Assembly: GCA_019787685.1 (NCBI GenBank)
Contig: JAHNUO010000004.1
Location: 124,001-188,000 of the forward strand
Source: Chiua virens
Lineage: Eukaryota; Basidiomycota; Agaricomycetes; Boletales; Boletaceae
Length of the DNA: 64,000 nt
Direction of reading: 5' to 3'
The position numbers and the translations under genes were made by a program. The number at the start of each line of letters is the position of its first letter. The stretch's first letter is position 1. This document shows, piece after piece, positions 35,400 through 48,686 of this stretch. The notes beneath the pieces were generated by a model, which had not been told where the DNA came from, did no database searches, and was given only the letters and a program-made list of their open reading frames with translations.

Positions 35400-37416
35400 A
35401 TGCTCGATGGATCGGGCAATTCTCAGCGTTGCTGGTCGTTGTCGGTGCCAACCTTAGTGGATCCAGAGCAGGCATCAGCGAGCCCCACTTCAACAGCGCT
35501 GGAATCCGAGTCTGTTATTCGTTCTCACAAGGATTTTGGGGTTTTCACTGTGCCCGCATGGTTGCGACATGACCCTTGTCGCCATTCGGATCTTGGACGG
35601 CGCACCCAGATTGGTATGAGTCTTGGTTGTACATTTGGTGAGCATGCCGTCACTTCATACGATGCGCCTGTCGTCTTAACGCACGGCTTCAAGTGGTGGC
35701 CAATCTTTATTATTGCCAGCCTCTCCTAAGTAGGAAAGGTCTATCTGTGGTACTGGATATGTTGCTCATTTATTATCCAGTCGAGATGGCCGATTCATTC
35801 CACGAGACGTATTCAGAGGTAGCATGGTATGTTCCGCCTGCCTTCATCATTGCACACTGCTGATCAAATTCCAGGATACCTACCATGTATCAAGTGGGGT
35901 GCGTCTCTAGTCCCGTCATAGCGCCACTACTTGTAACATTTCCATATGACAGATACTGCATCGGGTTGTTCTTCATTTCTCCACTTGGTGACATGGTTCG
36001 ACGTCGTCAGTTGATCTTGGCACTTGTTTGCATAACAACTTGCATTTCGGTGGCCTTAGCGCTGTCACGAAACATCACTATCTTTCGTACACTCGCCATT
36101 CTTATGGGCGCGTTCAACGTCACTCCTCAAATTCTCATACCTATGGTGGCGGACCTCGTTGAACCGCGACATCGTGCCTGTGCCGTTTCCATGCTCCAAT
36201 CCGGTATCATGCTCGGCATCCTCCTCGGGCGTGTCATCGCCGGCATTATCGGCTATTACACCACCTGGCGGGTAGTGTATTACATGGCCATAGGCATGCA
36301 GACAATCGTTTTGTGCGGGGCCTATTTTATTATCCCGGATCACCCGCCCAAGAATCCGGACCTCACATATGTGGATATCTTACACACCATGGTTACGTAT
36401 TCTGTCACCGAGCCGAGCCTCATGCAGGCAGTCTTGATTAATATTGCTTCGGTGGCTGGTTGGTCCAATTTTTGGGTAACGCTCACATTTTTGTTAGGCG
36501 ACGAGCCGTATCATTTCTCAACGTGGGTGTCCTTCTCACAATGTTTGCACCGCGAACTCGGCCGGCATCGTAATCAAACATGCTTCTAATGCCTTCTTCG
36601 ACCATTTACTAGGTTGTACATTGGTTTGTTCGGATTAATCGGAATTTTGGGCATCTTCTCGGGTCCGCTGGCGGGCCGCTTCATTGACAGGCGCGGTGCA
36701 TGGTATTCCGTGCTCGTAGCGACGCTTTGCTTATTGGTCCTACAAAGTATCGAAATGGCCGCTGGCGGACTCCACATTGGTGTCGTCGTTGTCGTATGCT
36801 TCGGGATTGATGCATTTCGGCAGACACAAACGGTCTCACTGCAAACAATCATATTCAGGTGAGCATTTTTATTCGCACCCTCTGCGAAATGACTGATGAA
36901 CTTGTTCCACTGAATTTTAACTTGAATCTTCCGCAGTATTTCTGAAGAGGCACGATCGCGCTTGAATGCTGTCCTTGGAGCTTCGGTATGTGTATCTGCT
37001 TATCTCTCGGCCCTTATTCGCTTCCGTCTCCCTTGAGTCCCCTCATGCTCTCGCTAACATTACGCTTTATTGATCAATTCACACGTTCATTTCATCATCG
37101 ACAGCTCTTTGCTGGTCAAGTTATTGGGTCCTCCGCTGGATCCCACGTCTTTCTCCGCTATGGCTGGCGCGCCGCCGCGGCACTCTCCGTTGGTCTTTAT
37201 GGGTGGCAGTTGCTCGTTTTGTTTATTCGTGGACCAAATTGTGGACGACATGTTTGGTTTGGGTACGAAGGTGGGTTTGCGTTCAATGAACGGAAGCTAT
37301 ATGAGGAGCGTACCTGTGCCGATGCGACAAGTCGGAGTGATACGGCGGAAATGACGGAGGTGACCACTGAGGCACGGACGCCTCGAGACTCCTGCTATGC
37401 GGGAGAATGTGCGTAA
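35400..37416 (+). CDS. MFS transporter, array member A
   Basis: Major facilitator superfamily permease, expected to have 12 membrane helices in the plasma membrane; the substrate is unknown. About eight exons splice in frame. Signature parts in order: KDFGVFTVPAWLRHDP in the cytosolic N-terminus, VVANLYYCQPLLIEMADSF (helix 1 and loop), GLFFISPLGDMVRRR (MFS motif A, loop 2-3), VTPQILIPMVADL, GIMLGILLGRVIAG and FWVTLTFLLGDEPYHFST. Then come LYIGLFGLIGILG, the second-half motif GRFIDRRGAWY, the ISEEARSRLNAVLGAS linker, VFLRYGWRA and GPNCGRHVWFGYEGGF near the end. No frame break was seen. The family resembles a fungal/bacterial MFS group of the multidrug or sugar-efflux type. The gene is one of four tandem paralogues. 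Confidence 0.9.
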
Positions 37417-39080
37417 TGGCACCAGGGTTGAAAATAGGAGAGGTTCAAAGAGACTACTATCCCTACGCGTTGTTTAATCGTTGGCCAAGTAATAAACCTT
37501 CCTATGCGTATGTTGTGTAAAACAGACTTGACTCGGTGCAAAATGTGCTTGATCCTTCCCTTTTTGATCCGGATGCTGTTATATTATCATTGCACTAGTA
37601 CAAAGATCGCAAGTTGAGGTTTGTAGACGAGTCACCGCCATGCATCATGGATGGACATTTCAGGTTTCAGGGCGTATACCGATCTGGGTGCACGGATGGA
37701 AAACAAGCCAAACCCAAAATGGGTATGGAAAGAGAGTGCCAGTGGTGGGTAGATGTGATGAACGTTCTCAAAACTTCATACCAGACCATAAAATTGGTAA
37801 ATTGGAGCATGCAGACTCAGTGCGTCAACCAAAGTGGGCAATATACCGGAACCACGGCCCCACTGGCACACACCCACTGACGAAAAAAATAGGGAAAATA
37901 TCAGAAGACTGAAACTCTAGTGCAGCTCAGTGACAATGTGAAAGCGCTAGGAGATCTAGGGTGTGTCCTGACAGATCCTGTCAATACTTCGTTCAGTGCG
38001 TGGAGAATCGTTCCTTGACATGCCAACGTTTGGCAGAGGGTCGACGCAGCGGTCCGTCTGAATCTGCGACGTGTCGTCCTTCGCAACTTGGCCATGTGTT
38101 CAAGGCATCGAAACGTGTTGGACCCTCCCTTGCCTCATTGCAGACACACTACTATGATGGACTAACGGCGGAGAAGATGAATGTGTGCTCTGAGCTTCTG
38201 ACGTGTTAATACGAGCGGAAGTTCCAACGACTGTACCTTGCGTGCGGAACACCGGCGAACCTCAAAAAGCATCGTTTCTGTGGAGGAATCCGCTGAGTAG
38301 CATAACCCACGTGTGTTCCTGAAACACCTAGCGGTGTAGCGGTAAGTACCCCAGTTTGCATTGTAGTAAGGCTCTGAGATCTCGGTTGTCTTCGAAACAC
38401 CTAAGTCGAATGTGTACATGTTCAGTTAGCACGTGCATCGCCAGACCTTCAACATATGTTGTAACCGGCCTGGAGGGTGGACGCTGGTGGGCAAGAAGCC
38501 ATTGCCAGTGTGACTCGTGACTCGTGACTGGCACAAGGTCGTGCACTAAATAATGGGGAGCAACATGGCCACACGCGCTTTCGACCAAATCTCCTTGGTC
38601 TTCAAAACTCAATTCTCGGCCTTCAAGGCTAATGCTGTCCTGGCGTGCAATGTACGTATTACCACCTGCGCTGAGCACCCACCGGAACCCCGTAATATCG
38701 AGTCACTAGTTCTGTGTAGCTTCTTACCTTGACACCGTCATCCATCTTCTCTAGAGCAAGGGAGAGCTAGGCGAGATCTTCCATTAAGCAATTGTCGCTG
38801 CGATCTCCTCGAAATTTGCGCGCTACATCTCGAAAATTTCACTGGGGTCAGTCTCAAATTTCATTTGCTTTACGCACCCTGCCAGTGCTGTAATCGCAGT
38901 CCAGGTCTTGGCACGCCGAGGAAATAAATTACGCCTGCAGGTCGAGGCGATGATTCTGAACCTCCGCCTCGCCGTGGGTCGCAAGGGTTATAACCCATCC
39001 CATGAATCCCCGCGCAGCTCCTCGTGCATTGCTTCGGCATCCTTTTCTGTCAAGTTCCATTGCTGGTCGTTGGTTACACG
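37417..39080. other. Intergenic between MFS members A and B
   Basis: The open frames here are short and unfamiliar on both strands (for example 38328-38678 minus). No remnant of MFS sequence was noticed. The last part is the 5' flank of the next MFS gene. Confidence 0.4.
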
Positions 39081-40874
39081 ATGGATGTGGAACGAGCCCT
39101 CGCCCCTTTCGAAGAATCGTCACAGCCGCATAAGGATTTTGGGCTGATTCCCGTTCCAAAACGACTCAGATGTTCTGCTACCCATCCGTTCTATTTTGGG
39201 CTGTGGACCAGGATCGTCTTTGCCTCAGGATGTGCATTCAGTGGGTCCTCAACAGTTGATGTTGTACCTCTCTGACTTCCATTCAGTTGTCGCAAATCTG
39301 TATTACTGTCAACCACTCCTAAGTTTGTTTGTTTAGCATCGCTCAATCCGCTTCACACAGCTAATCGCGCTCGACAGTCCAGATGGCAAGTGATTTCGAT
39401 GCAACATTCGAGGAAGCTTCACTGTGAGTCATTTTATCCGGAGTTGGCCTTGGCCTCGTCTGATTTCTCTTTAGAATTCCTACGCTGTACCAAGCTGGGC
39501 ATGTCTTATCAGCGTTCTATTCTTTGATTCACACTGAACAGGAACGATAGATATTTTATTGGACTGTTTTTCATATCCCCTCTAGGGGATCTTATTCGAC
39601 GGCGTCAGTTGATTCTGGCGCTAGTGTTAATCACAACGTGTCTATCAGTTGGTCTGGTTCTGTCAACAAGCCTCTTGGTCTTTCAGACCTTTGCCTTTCT
39701 TATCGGAGTATTCAGCGTTACCCCTCAAATTCTCATACCCTTTGCTGCCGACCTGGCTCTTCCAGGACAACGTGGAGCGGCAGTATCCGTTTTGCAGACC
39801 GGTCTCATGCTAGGAATATTGCTGGCTCGCGTAGTAGCTGGAGTTGTGGCTAATTTCTTTCATTGGCGCATGGTATATTATGTGTCGATTGGTGTCCAGG
39901 TTATTGTCCTATGTGGGGCATATCTGTTCACCCCGGACTACTCACGCAAAAATCCCGACCTTACTTATCTCACAATATTCTACACGATGGTCAAGTATGC
40001 TGTCACCGAGCCGCGATTAGTGCAGGCGGTACTCATCAATGTCGCATCTATTGCATGCTGGTCGAGCTTCTGGTTGACCCTGACGTTTTTGTTGGCAGAT
40101 CCACCCTATAATTACTCGACGTAGGTTCTTTCTCGCATTCCCGCTGAGCTGTCTAAAAGCGAACTGTTAGGCTTTACATTGGCTTGTTTGGTCTCATAGG
40201 AGTCATAGGTGTACTTGGAGGGCCTATATTCGGGCATTTTGTTAGTCGATACGGGCCTTGGTTGTCGTTGTTTGTCGCGACCTGCTGTCTCCTTGTCTTT
40301 CAAACCATCGAGACCGCAGCTGCGGGGATTCACATAGCCGTCGTTGTCGTCTTTTGCGTTGGACTTAATACTCTGCGCCAGTCCCAGACCGTCTTTCTAC
40401 AGACTATTGTGTTTGGGTGGGTCTTTGCTAGTGGGCCATCGAACGACTCATTATTCAACCTATGTCCTCTAGGATCTCGGAAGACGCTCGATCGCGTTTG
40501 AATGCTATCTTTACGCTTTCGGTATGTATCTCACTCTCACGAGAAGGTCACGAATTCTTTGCTAACTCTATTGGATACCGTTTATATAGCTCTCCACGGG
40601 GCAGGCGATTGGGACGTCCGCGGGATCGCAAATCTTCTTGACTTATGGTTGGCGTGCCGCTTCAGCACTTTCAATTGGATTTTATGTGTGGCAGCTATTT
40701 GTTCTCCTCTTCAGGGGGCCAAACTGCAAACCACACATTTGGTTCGGCTACGAAGGTGGTTTCACGTATCAGGTAAAGCAAAAGCAGGACGGAACTGCCA
40801 CGCCCCCTACACAAACTTCCTCTGTGCTGGATGTTGCACATTCCGATTTAGCAGGCGAGAACGCTCGAATGTGA
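39081..40874 (+). CDS. MFS transporter, array member B
   Basis: Paralogue of the genes at 35400 and 44314 with the same exon plan. It begins at ATG 39081 with KDFGLIPVPKRLR and then shows IVANLYYCQPLLIQMASDF, GLFFISPLGDLIRRR, VTPQILIPFAADLALPGQR, MLGILLARVVAGVVANFF and FWLTLTFLLADPPYNYST. The second half has LYIGLFGLIGVIGVLGGP, ISEDARSRLNAIFTLS, LTYGWRAASALS and GPNCKPHIWFGYEGGF before a short Thr/Ser-rich tail. The intron after the QAG motif seems to use a GC donor (GCATGT, near 39500) where member A has GT at the same place. Otherwise the gene looks intact. The substrate is unknown. Confidence 0.88.
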
Positions 40875-41387
40875 TAAGAGCCTGTCGGAGACAATCCTCT
40901 CTTCACACATCGCCCCTCTGAACTTATTAATTCTGGCTATACGTTAGTCATCTCATTTTATTCGAAACAACGCTCTGAGAGCTCGTTTACTGTAATGTCT
41001 CGCACAAGTTGACCTAATGTAAATTAGGCGCCTAATAGTAGACCTTAAACATTTTGCTTGTACATACATCCAACCGTGACTCATGATGCCATGATGTCCA
41101 AGATGGGTCTGTCATTTGAAACAATGAACATTCAATCCCATTTAAGTAGGGTAACATATATCAGGCCACAAGTATTTCACCGGTGCCAGGTGGGTCGATC
41201 TTTCACTAATCGCTCGTGCTGCCTTAGTGACGAGTTTCTTATGGACGGTCAGTACTCAGTGGCGACTCTCAATTGCCAAAGACGGGTTTTTTTTTCGATT
41301 ACTCTGTTGATTAATTTAGTTGTCATGCAGAAGTCCTCAACATCTCATCTCGATCCTGCTCTGCAGCTCGTCTAGAGAAATCAACTG

Positions 41388-42890
41388 ATGTTACTGATTA
41401 CGGAGAGACACTCGCCGCCTCGACTAATTTCGATGGTTCCAATGGGTTTTGTGACCCCCATGACCGGCTTATCAACCAAACACCCTGCACACCGACATGA
41501 CTTTGGGTTTTTACCCATTCCCAAACTCTGTTACTATGACCCAGGCAAATCCTACTTTGGGAAATCTCTGAACGTATTTTTAACACATTGGGTGGGTGCG
41601 ATCTTCGTCAACATGTGTCTGTCACTCATCAAATCGCAGTTTGCACCAATCTCTACTATTGCCAATCCATTTTGAGTATGGGTGATCACCCTCACAGTCC
41701 ACATTCTGGCTAATGGGCAGGACGTAGTTCAATTATCAGCCTCCTTCTCAGTCAACTACGAAGTCTCGAGGTGACTTGAATCCCTGTGTTCATGTAGAGG
41801 GCGTATCACTGATGTGATCTCAGAATACCCACCTTAATCCAGGCAGGGTACGCTGTTTAGTTTCCGGGCTCGTTATCATTTGTCCATTGAGGATAGGGGC
41901 TCTTGACCATTTCTCCCATGGGTGACATGCTGCGCCGCCGTGGGCTGATCCTCATGCTGGTGTTATGCTCGACATGTCTCACCATGGGACTTGCGATAAC
42001 GAAAAACCTACGTGTCTTCGAAGTGATATCCTTCTTGGTCGGGTTCACTTCTGTCTCTCCCTACTCATCGCGCTTCCCGAATGCCGTGCATCTGCTGTCT
42101 CCGTGGTCACTTCGGGATTCCTTCTAGGCATTCTCATCGCCCGTGTGCTTTCCGGGGTGGTTTCCAACCTCGTAAACTGGTACTATGTCTACTGGATGTC
42201 GGCCGGCACCCAGAGTCTAGCATTCATAGGATCGTACTTGGTTTTCCCCGACTATCCTGCCGTAAATCGTGGACTATCTTACCTCAACATGTTTCATTAC
42301 ATGGCCAAATTTATGGCGAAAGAGCCGCTCGTGGTTCAGATCGTGCTCATCATCATTGCTGGGAGCGCGTGTTATACAGACTTTTGGGCCACCCCCACCT
42401 TTCTGCTTTGCGGACTTCATATTACTATTCTACGCGAGTTTTTTTGTTTTCAAAATAGGTCCGACATGCGTTGACGAGCATGCTCCAGTATCGTCTTTTC
42501 GGCTTCTTCGGCGGCTTGGGTGTTGTGGTCGTGCCATTGATGGTTCGTGTCATCGACAGGATGGCCCAGTGGTACGTAGCCTTGGTGGCTAATCTCTTTC
42601 TAATCCTCTTCCAAGCCATCCAGACGGGAGCTGGAGGTATCAACGTCGCTGCTGTAATTATTGCTTGCATCGGTCTGGAAGTGTTTCGGCAGGTTCAGCA
42701 AATATCTCTTGTGACACTCATCTTCAGGTGAGGCTTTCACTTCCTCTTCTCGACATGTCACAGAGGAGCTGTGTTCTCACACACGGAGAGCTATTGTGCT
42801 TCATAGCATCTCGGACACAGCGCGTTCTCGATTGAGCTCACTGCTCATGCCTGCTGTGAGGGCGAAGAGGTTGATGTCTCGATGATCCCT
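41388..42890 (+). pseudogene. MFS transporter, array member C, decayed
   Basis: The same transporter in broken form. It starts with HDFGFLPIPKLCYYDPGKSY; the helix-1 region is degraded (only NLYYCQSILS remains, out of frame). LTISPMGDMLRRRGLIL and FEVISFLVG follow, then a deletion removes the VTPQILMPLAADL region and shifts the frame. ECRASAVSVVTSGFLLGILIA continues in another frame to TPTFLLCG, where a second shift hits the PPYYYST block (near 42410). LFGFFGGLGVVVVPLM and the ISDTARSRLSS linker survive, but the last exon, with its GWRA and WFGYEGG motifs, is gone. At least two frameshifts and a missing 3' exon show that it is not functional. Confidence 0.88.
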
Positions 42891-44313
42891 TTGTCTGTTC
42901 CCTAAGGAACAGACCAGTGGTCTTGTTGGCGAATGAATTGTGCACCTGATATTTCTTCTGTCTCGATCGTCTAGTCAGGGGAGGTTTAGTATGTGCTATG
43001 ATGGTAAAATTACGAGCTGAGAAATTGCAGTATCGTTTCTAATTGTCCAGATTCTCTTGTCGACTTCCGACATTATTCTGTGGGATTGCCAGTCGGCAAA
43101 CACACTGTCGCCTCATGGGAATTACCAGATGAACGGAACTTGGGCTCTCTCGAGTTCGAACCAGACGCGAACCGAAGCCAATGTTCGGTGCGGAGATACC
43201 GCAAAAACCAAAAAAACACAAGGACCTCGGCCCTGCGCGCAAAGAAACCGAATACCCTGTTCCCAGTACTTCTAGATACAGATCTCAGACTTGAGATTCC
43301 AAGTGACAACCGATACGAGAGAGATACAATAGCTGACTTTGTAGGGAAAACCAAAGATGCGTGCTGAGAGTGAGGAGGTTCGAGGGTGATATTGCAGTTA
43401 GAGTGACCGGTACTACATAAGGTCCCGGCGAGGTGTCGATATATTTGTCCGAATGGTGATAATTTGCGGGCTTCGACATCATGTACTAGTAGATTATTAC
43501 ACACTGTCAGGCGTCAGCCGTTTAGATTCACGGCGTTTGTAGGAGTTGAGGGAACACGCACGACTTCAAATTTGACTTTCAAAATGACTTGACTTACGCA
43601 GTACTTGAACAATGAGGCCTGAGGAGTTCAGGAAGATAAAAGATTACTTTGTCGGACGTCAATAGGCTCCTGACCGTGATATGGATACCACATTCTTGGA
43701 GTTGTACTCTTCTAGTGCCCTCATGATGGCCCCCGCTCATCGTGATGCGAGACCGGGACCCGCAGGAGAAGAGTTTATGTAGGCACTGTTGCAACGATGC
43801 AAGTGGCGTTCTAGTACCATGACTTCCGCCTTTTTGGTGAGGATCCGTCTGACAAGGCTGTTTCCGCCGAAACTTTCGGAATTTGAACTGGGGTAACGGC
43901 ACACTCGGCACAATGCAGTCGGAACGTGGAATGGGCCGTTCACAAAAACCCCACGCATGTAGTTCAAAGGTACAGTATTACACTTATCTTGAGGATGTTT
44001 TCTCTACATCGAGATGGCACTAACTGCTCACCTAGATGGTATGACTCTCAGGGCATAGACTCGGGTAACCGGGCCGCAGGAGATGCATCATGACATTCAA
44101 TCTGACACGGGAGAAACATGACAAGCAAGCTAATAATATTGTCCCGACGGTTCAGTCCATTCGGGCCCCGCACATGGTACCCAATTAAACCACCCTGTCG
44201 TGAAAAGATTGTGAGAGCAAGATTTCTCGCTGACCAAGTCTAACCCTATATCTAGCTTACCATGCTTTCGATCCTATTTATTCTCTTGTAGACTTTCCCA
44301 GCTATGGTCCTTC
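42891..44313. other. Intergenic between MFS members C and D
   Basis: Short overlapping frames occur on both strands (43057-43511, 43594-43967) with no recognisable family. No leftover of the lost 3' exon of member C was found. Confidence 0.4.
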
Positions 44314-46213
44314 ATGGTTTCCTCGACCACCGAGACGATTGTCTCTGCGCCGAGCCCGGCGCCACTCGCCAACAAGCTAGACAGCGATGTGTTATCGACC
44401 GACTTCGGAATCCTTCCAATTCCAAAGAGGTTACGCTACGATCCTGGAAAACCCTTCCATTTCGGTCTTTTATTAAACTTATCGTTTGGATTTGCTAGTA
44501 CATTCAGTGAGTACTTGAAGCTATATGACAGATCAGTCTTGATTTCGCTCTAAATCTACTAGCCGTCGCGAATTTGTACTATTGTCAACCTCTGTTGAGT
44601 ATGCTGATAATATTTTTATTGTCGTGTTAGCCTGCTCACATACCACGATGTCCTCCAGTCGAATTCTCAAAATCATTTGGTGTCAGCTATAACGAAATAT
44701 CACAGTACGCGACTTTACCTTTCAAACAACATTGCTTAACGTAGAATATCACGCAGGATACCAACATTGGTGCAGGCCGGGTAAATCTTACTGACGTTAA
44801 TTACGACATGACGCGGGTAACTAATACCCCTCATTAGATATGCGATAGGCCTGCTTCTGATAACCCCTCTGGGGGATCTAGTCCGCAGACGACAAATAGT
44901 TCTGTTGCTTGTCTTTGTGTCGACCACACTTACCATTGGACTGGGGATAACCCCAAACCTCCGAGTTTTTGAGGCGTTGTGCTTTTTGATCGGCATCGTT
45001 ACCGTCACTCCACAGATTCTTATGCCTCTTGCAGCTGATCTGGCTACACCTGAACGCAGAGCATCTGCCATATCCGTTGTCCTTTCGGGCCTCATGCTTG
45101 GAATTTTGATCGCACGCGTACTTGCAGGGGTTATTGGCAACTTCAACTCCTGGCGGATAGTCTACTTCATGGCCATCGGTGTTCAGTGTCTTGTAATCGT
45201 TGGGGCGTACCTTATCCTGCCGGATTATCCTGCTAAAAATCGCGACTTGACTTACTTCAAAATATTGTACACGATGGGGAAGTACGCCGTCACAGAACCG
45301 CTCGTGATACAGACTGCGTTGATCAACATCGCCTCCAGCGCCTGTTTCACCAGCTACTGGGTCACATTGACGTTCTTGCTTGGCGGACCGCCGTACTACT
45401 ATTCCACGTAGGCTGGTCTTCTGTGATCCGTCCATCTCACGTGACTCATTCGGGCAGACTGGACATCGGTCTTTTCGGATTTGTAGGAATGTTCGGCGTA
45501 CTCGCTGGCCCTTTTGTGGGCCGGCTGATTGATAATCTTGTGCCATGGTATGCAACGCTTGTGGCGACATTTCTCCTTATCGTCTTCCAATCCGTGCAAG
45601 TTGGTGCTGGAGGAATCAATGTGGCGGCAGTTGTCATTTCCTGCTTCGGACTTGATGTCGCTCGTCAAATGCAACAAGTATCATTGTCAACCGCTGTCTT
45701 CAAGTAAGTCCTCACTTTTGGCTGAGGTAAAACTTGGTGAATGACGATGGTTTACCTGATACAGCATCTCTACCACCGCCCGGGCCCGCCTGAACGCCAT
45801 TCTTATTCTATCAGTGAGTATTTACGACATTGAAATACCGTGGACGGGATCATTTCTAATAGGTAATGGGTGCGTAGCTTTTCATTGGTCAAGTCATCGG
45901 AACCTCGGTTGGGACAGAGGTGTTTGTGCGGTATGGTTGGCGTGCGTGCGCCTTGCTGTTGTTGGCGCTGTACGCTTTTCAGCTTGGGATGCTCATATTG
46001 CGAGGGCCTCATTGCCCAAGGTATCACTGGTTTGGTTGGGCAGGTGGTTTTGAGGCTCGCAAGAGTGTGGTGGAAGCACGCCAAAGAGAGAAGGACTCGC
46101 CTTCTGTGACGGTGACCAATGGACCAATGGACGAATCCCACCCACTACCCGAGAAAATGGAAGACGATTTAGTACGGCATATCGAATCAGGAGACGCTGC
46201 CAACGCAGTATGA
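44314..46213 (+). CDS. MFS transporter, array member D
   Basis: An intact-looking paralogue. ATG 44314 starts a Ser/Pro-rich cytosolic tail ending TDFGILPIPKRLRYDPGKPF; then VANLYYCQPLL, FGVSYNEISQIPTLVQAG (after splicing at 44703-44753), GLLLITPLGDLVRRRQ, VTVTPQILMPLAADLATPER, LMLGILIARVLAGVIG and YWVTLTFLLGGPPYYYST. The second half has IGLFGFVGMFGVLAGPFVG, GAGGINVAAVVISCFGLDVA, ISTTARARLNAILILS, VGTEVFVRYGWRA and a long acidic C-terminal tail. Members C and D share more wording with each other (ISPMGD/ITPLGD, GAGGINVAAV) than with A and B, which suggests two rounds of duplication. The substrate is unknown. Confidence 0.9.
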
Positions 46214-48061
46214 TATTTAATAAAAGGGGATCTGTGGAACACATTGTATAGTGTGCACATCAGGGATTCAATCCATGTTATCATTACGAACTCCGAGCGT
46301 GGACAGTTATAAGCAGTCCAGACTGCCGGCCGCTTCAAGACCGCTGCTCTAAGAGGCAACGGCCCTGAACGTTTACGCGTTACGGTTCAGTGTCATGTGT
46401 GGTATATCTACTATGCATCTAGGTAAATTGTGGGGCCTACAACAGTCTCCTTTGCGTTGGACTCGGAAGTGGCTTGGCCACGGTAGCGAGCACCTTGGGA
46501 ACTAGGTCACAGGAGCGTGAGGTTCATCCTTCGATAGGGTCACATCGTGGTGTGATAGAGGCGCCGATGTTTCCACACATATCGGACTCCACCGGCAAAA
46601 CATGCACAATATTATTGGATTTCAGATAGACCAGTGATATTGAAGCACAGGGACACGTGCATCGAAAAATAGATGGATATCCAATTATGATTATGTTGTC
46701 GTTTTAAATTGATCTGAGTAACATGTGGCAGATAAACTCGCCTGTAGGAAAACGGTGTCCGTCTCACTGACTCTCAGCACTTAGAAGGTTGGATACAGAA
46801 GTATGTAAATATTAAAATATTAAAAACCCAACTCAAAATTTCGAGTGAGATATCTGAATCCAACTGGATCTACGCGATATCGGAAATGGTGAATTATGTT
46901 TCATGCATAAATGAAACAAAAATAATCTATTCGGATTATAGCACGGACACGCAACTCAGAAGGATGGGATAACACCAGTATCGCGACGATGACGCGAGAT
47001 GAGGCTGTGAACCTGCCTCATTTCCCCACCAGGTTTGAAGTCAAGTCGCATCCGACGGGCCATTTGTTTAGGATTCGATGCCGCTGAATCGCTTGAATAT
47101 GCGCGACCCACTATAGATCGCAAAGCGTAGAGAGATGCCGGCACTGCGGTACATACTGGCGAAATCAGTTGTTAAGGGTGACAAATCAGCCGATCTCTGT
47201 TTGAGACAGGTAGCTTGCGCTACTAATGTGTAGACGATTGTGGACCTCTGGCGGACAGATGTCTAGCCGCCAGGAAAGATAAGTCGAACACGATAACCGG
47301 GACTACAATGCTAGAGATCACGTTGCTCTCTCCTTTGTAATTTTTTGATGCGACACATATTTGTGACTTTGCCTCGAGTTTTTTTCGTTGTGAATACCCG
47401 TGATTTTTTTGGGAGGGAGGATGGGTAATCAACTTTTCATTGCAATTGTTTAAGATTTGTGATCTCAAGGATGGAACGGATCGAGACAGGATCTCGGTGA
47501 GACGAACAGATTTAGAGAATGGAGTGCACCGAAAACTCGGAGTTTCAACTGAGAAGGATTACAACACGCAGAACTTCGAGTTGAAGTACAACGTAAGTAT
47601 GAAAGACTCGCATACGAGTCGGGTGGGTCCAACAGGCACCTTTTGAATGGGGAACCAAGATATCCACGTAATCCATGGATGTCGAACGGTGGCAAATCAC
47701 GAGGCTGCATCATGATGACACCGCGAAAGAGCGGATCGATCTGATTACGTAGTACCTTTTTTGTAAAACATGAAACCACCTGTCAGTGTCAGATAAGGCC
47801 AAACACCTCCGACGGATGATCCACTGTGATATACGACATAAACTCGCCAGTGTAATTAGTTCCAAATATTTTGAGCGTTTATATAAATATTTGCAAGTGC
47901 ACGTTCGAACAATATTATTTAAGTAATGTACGAGCGTATCAAAGGTGTTGATTGTGCCTTCCCATTCCCCGTATTTGGAAACCTGTGCTATGTAGACTTG
48001 GGGGCCTCGGACTCGAGCGGATGTACAGAACATCTCGGAGACATTACCCTTGATCCCCAAT
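46214..48061. other. Intergenic, partly AT-rich
   Basis: There is no recognisable gene. Small frames at 46956-47144 (minus) and 47440-47646 (plus) match nothing known. AT-rich runs lie at 46680-46930 and 47860-47930. Confidence 0.4.
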
Positions 48062-48686
48062 ATGGTGGACACTGCGACTGGCGAAGCGAACGCTAGAGCC
48101 GCAACGGCGGAAAGAACACAACGTAAGTTCTGACAACAATTTACGATAATAAAAACCTCATGTCCGTGTTTTTTTAGTCTTATCAACGTTGCATATCAAG
48201 CAGATCACAGCAAACCTGACGGAGGAGCTGCGTCACTTGGTCCTATGGCCAGACAAGCCACTCGATTACGTTCGCCTGGACGATGATAAATACGGCCACC
48301 ATTTCGGCGCATTTGTGTCTTCCCGGGACAGTCCAGTTGCTGTTATCTCTATCTTTTTCGAGCCGGTCCCATCATCTGTCATTAATGGTTGTACAGCAAG
48401 TACTGGAAATGGGACCTCTGCACGGTTCAGGAAGTTTGCGTGCCACCCACAATTCCAGGGTCGAGGCATTGGGACACGCTTGCTGCGCTATGCCACATCT
48501 TATTGCTCCAGCGCGGGTGCCACGGTCCTTTGGTGCGACGCCCGGCTGAGTAGCAGCGAATGGTATGAAAAACGTGGTCTTATCCAGTTTGGTGGCACGT
48601 TTTTCAAGGACAAGGTGGAGTATACACGAATGAAGATGGTTTTGCAGGATTCGGATAGTGAGGCGGAGGGCAGCTGCGATCATTGA
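48062..48686 (+). CDS. GNAT-family N-acetyltransferase
   Basis: Transfers an acetyl group from acetyl-CoA to an amine; the substrate is unknown. Two exons (48062-48122, 48178-48686) give 189 residues. GNAT features: HHFGAFVS and VAVISIFFEP beta strands, KFACHPQFQGRGIGTRLLRY with the acetyl-CoA-binding Q-x-x-G-x-G signature (QGRGIG), then WCDARLSSSEWYEKRGL and a conserved Phe-Gly (FGGTFF) near the end. The first exon is needed because the second has no suitable ATG; the ATG at 48062 joins in frame. The final 15 residues are acidic. The small single-domain size suits a metabolite or peptide acetyltransferase. Confidence 0.87.

Noticed and set aside
36065..36343. Minus-strand frames inside the MFS genes
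   Set aside because: They are antisense shadows of transmembrane exons and contain no motifs of their own.
35400..46213. A secondary-metabolite gene cluster around the MFS genes
   Set aside because: No synthase, P450, methyltransferase or transcription factor was found between or beside the transporters; the nearest enzyme is a small GNAT gene.
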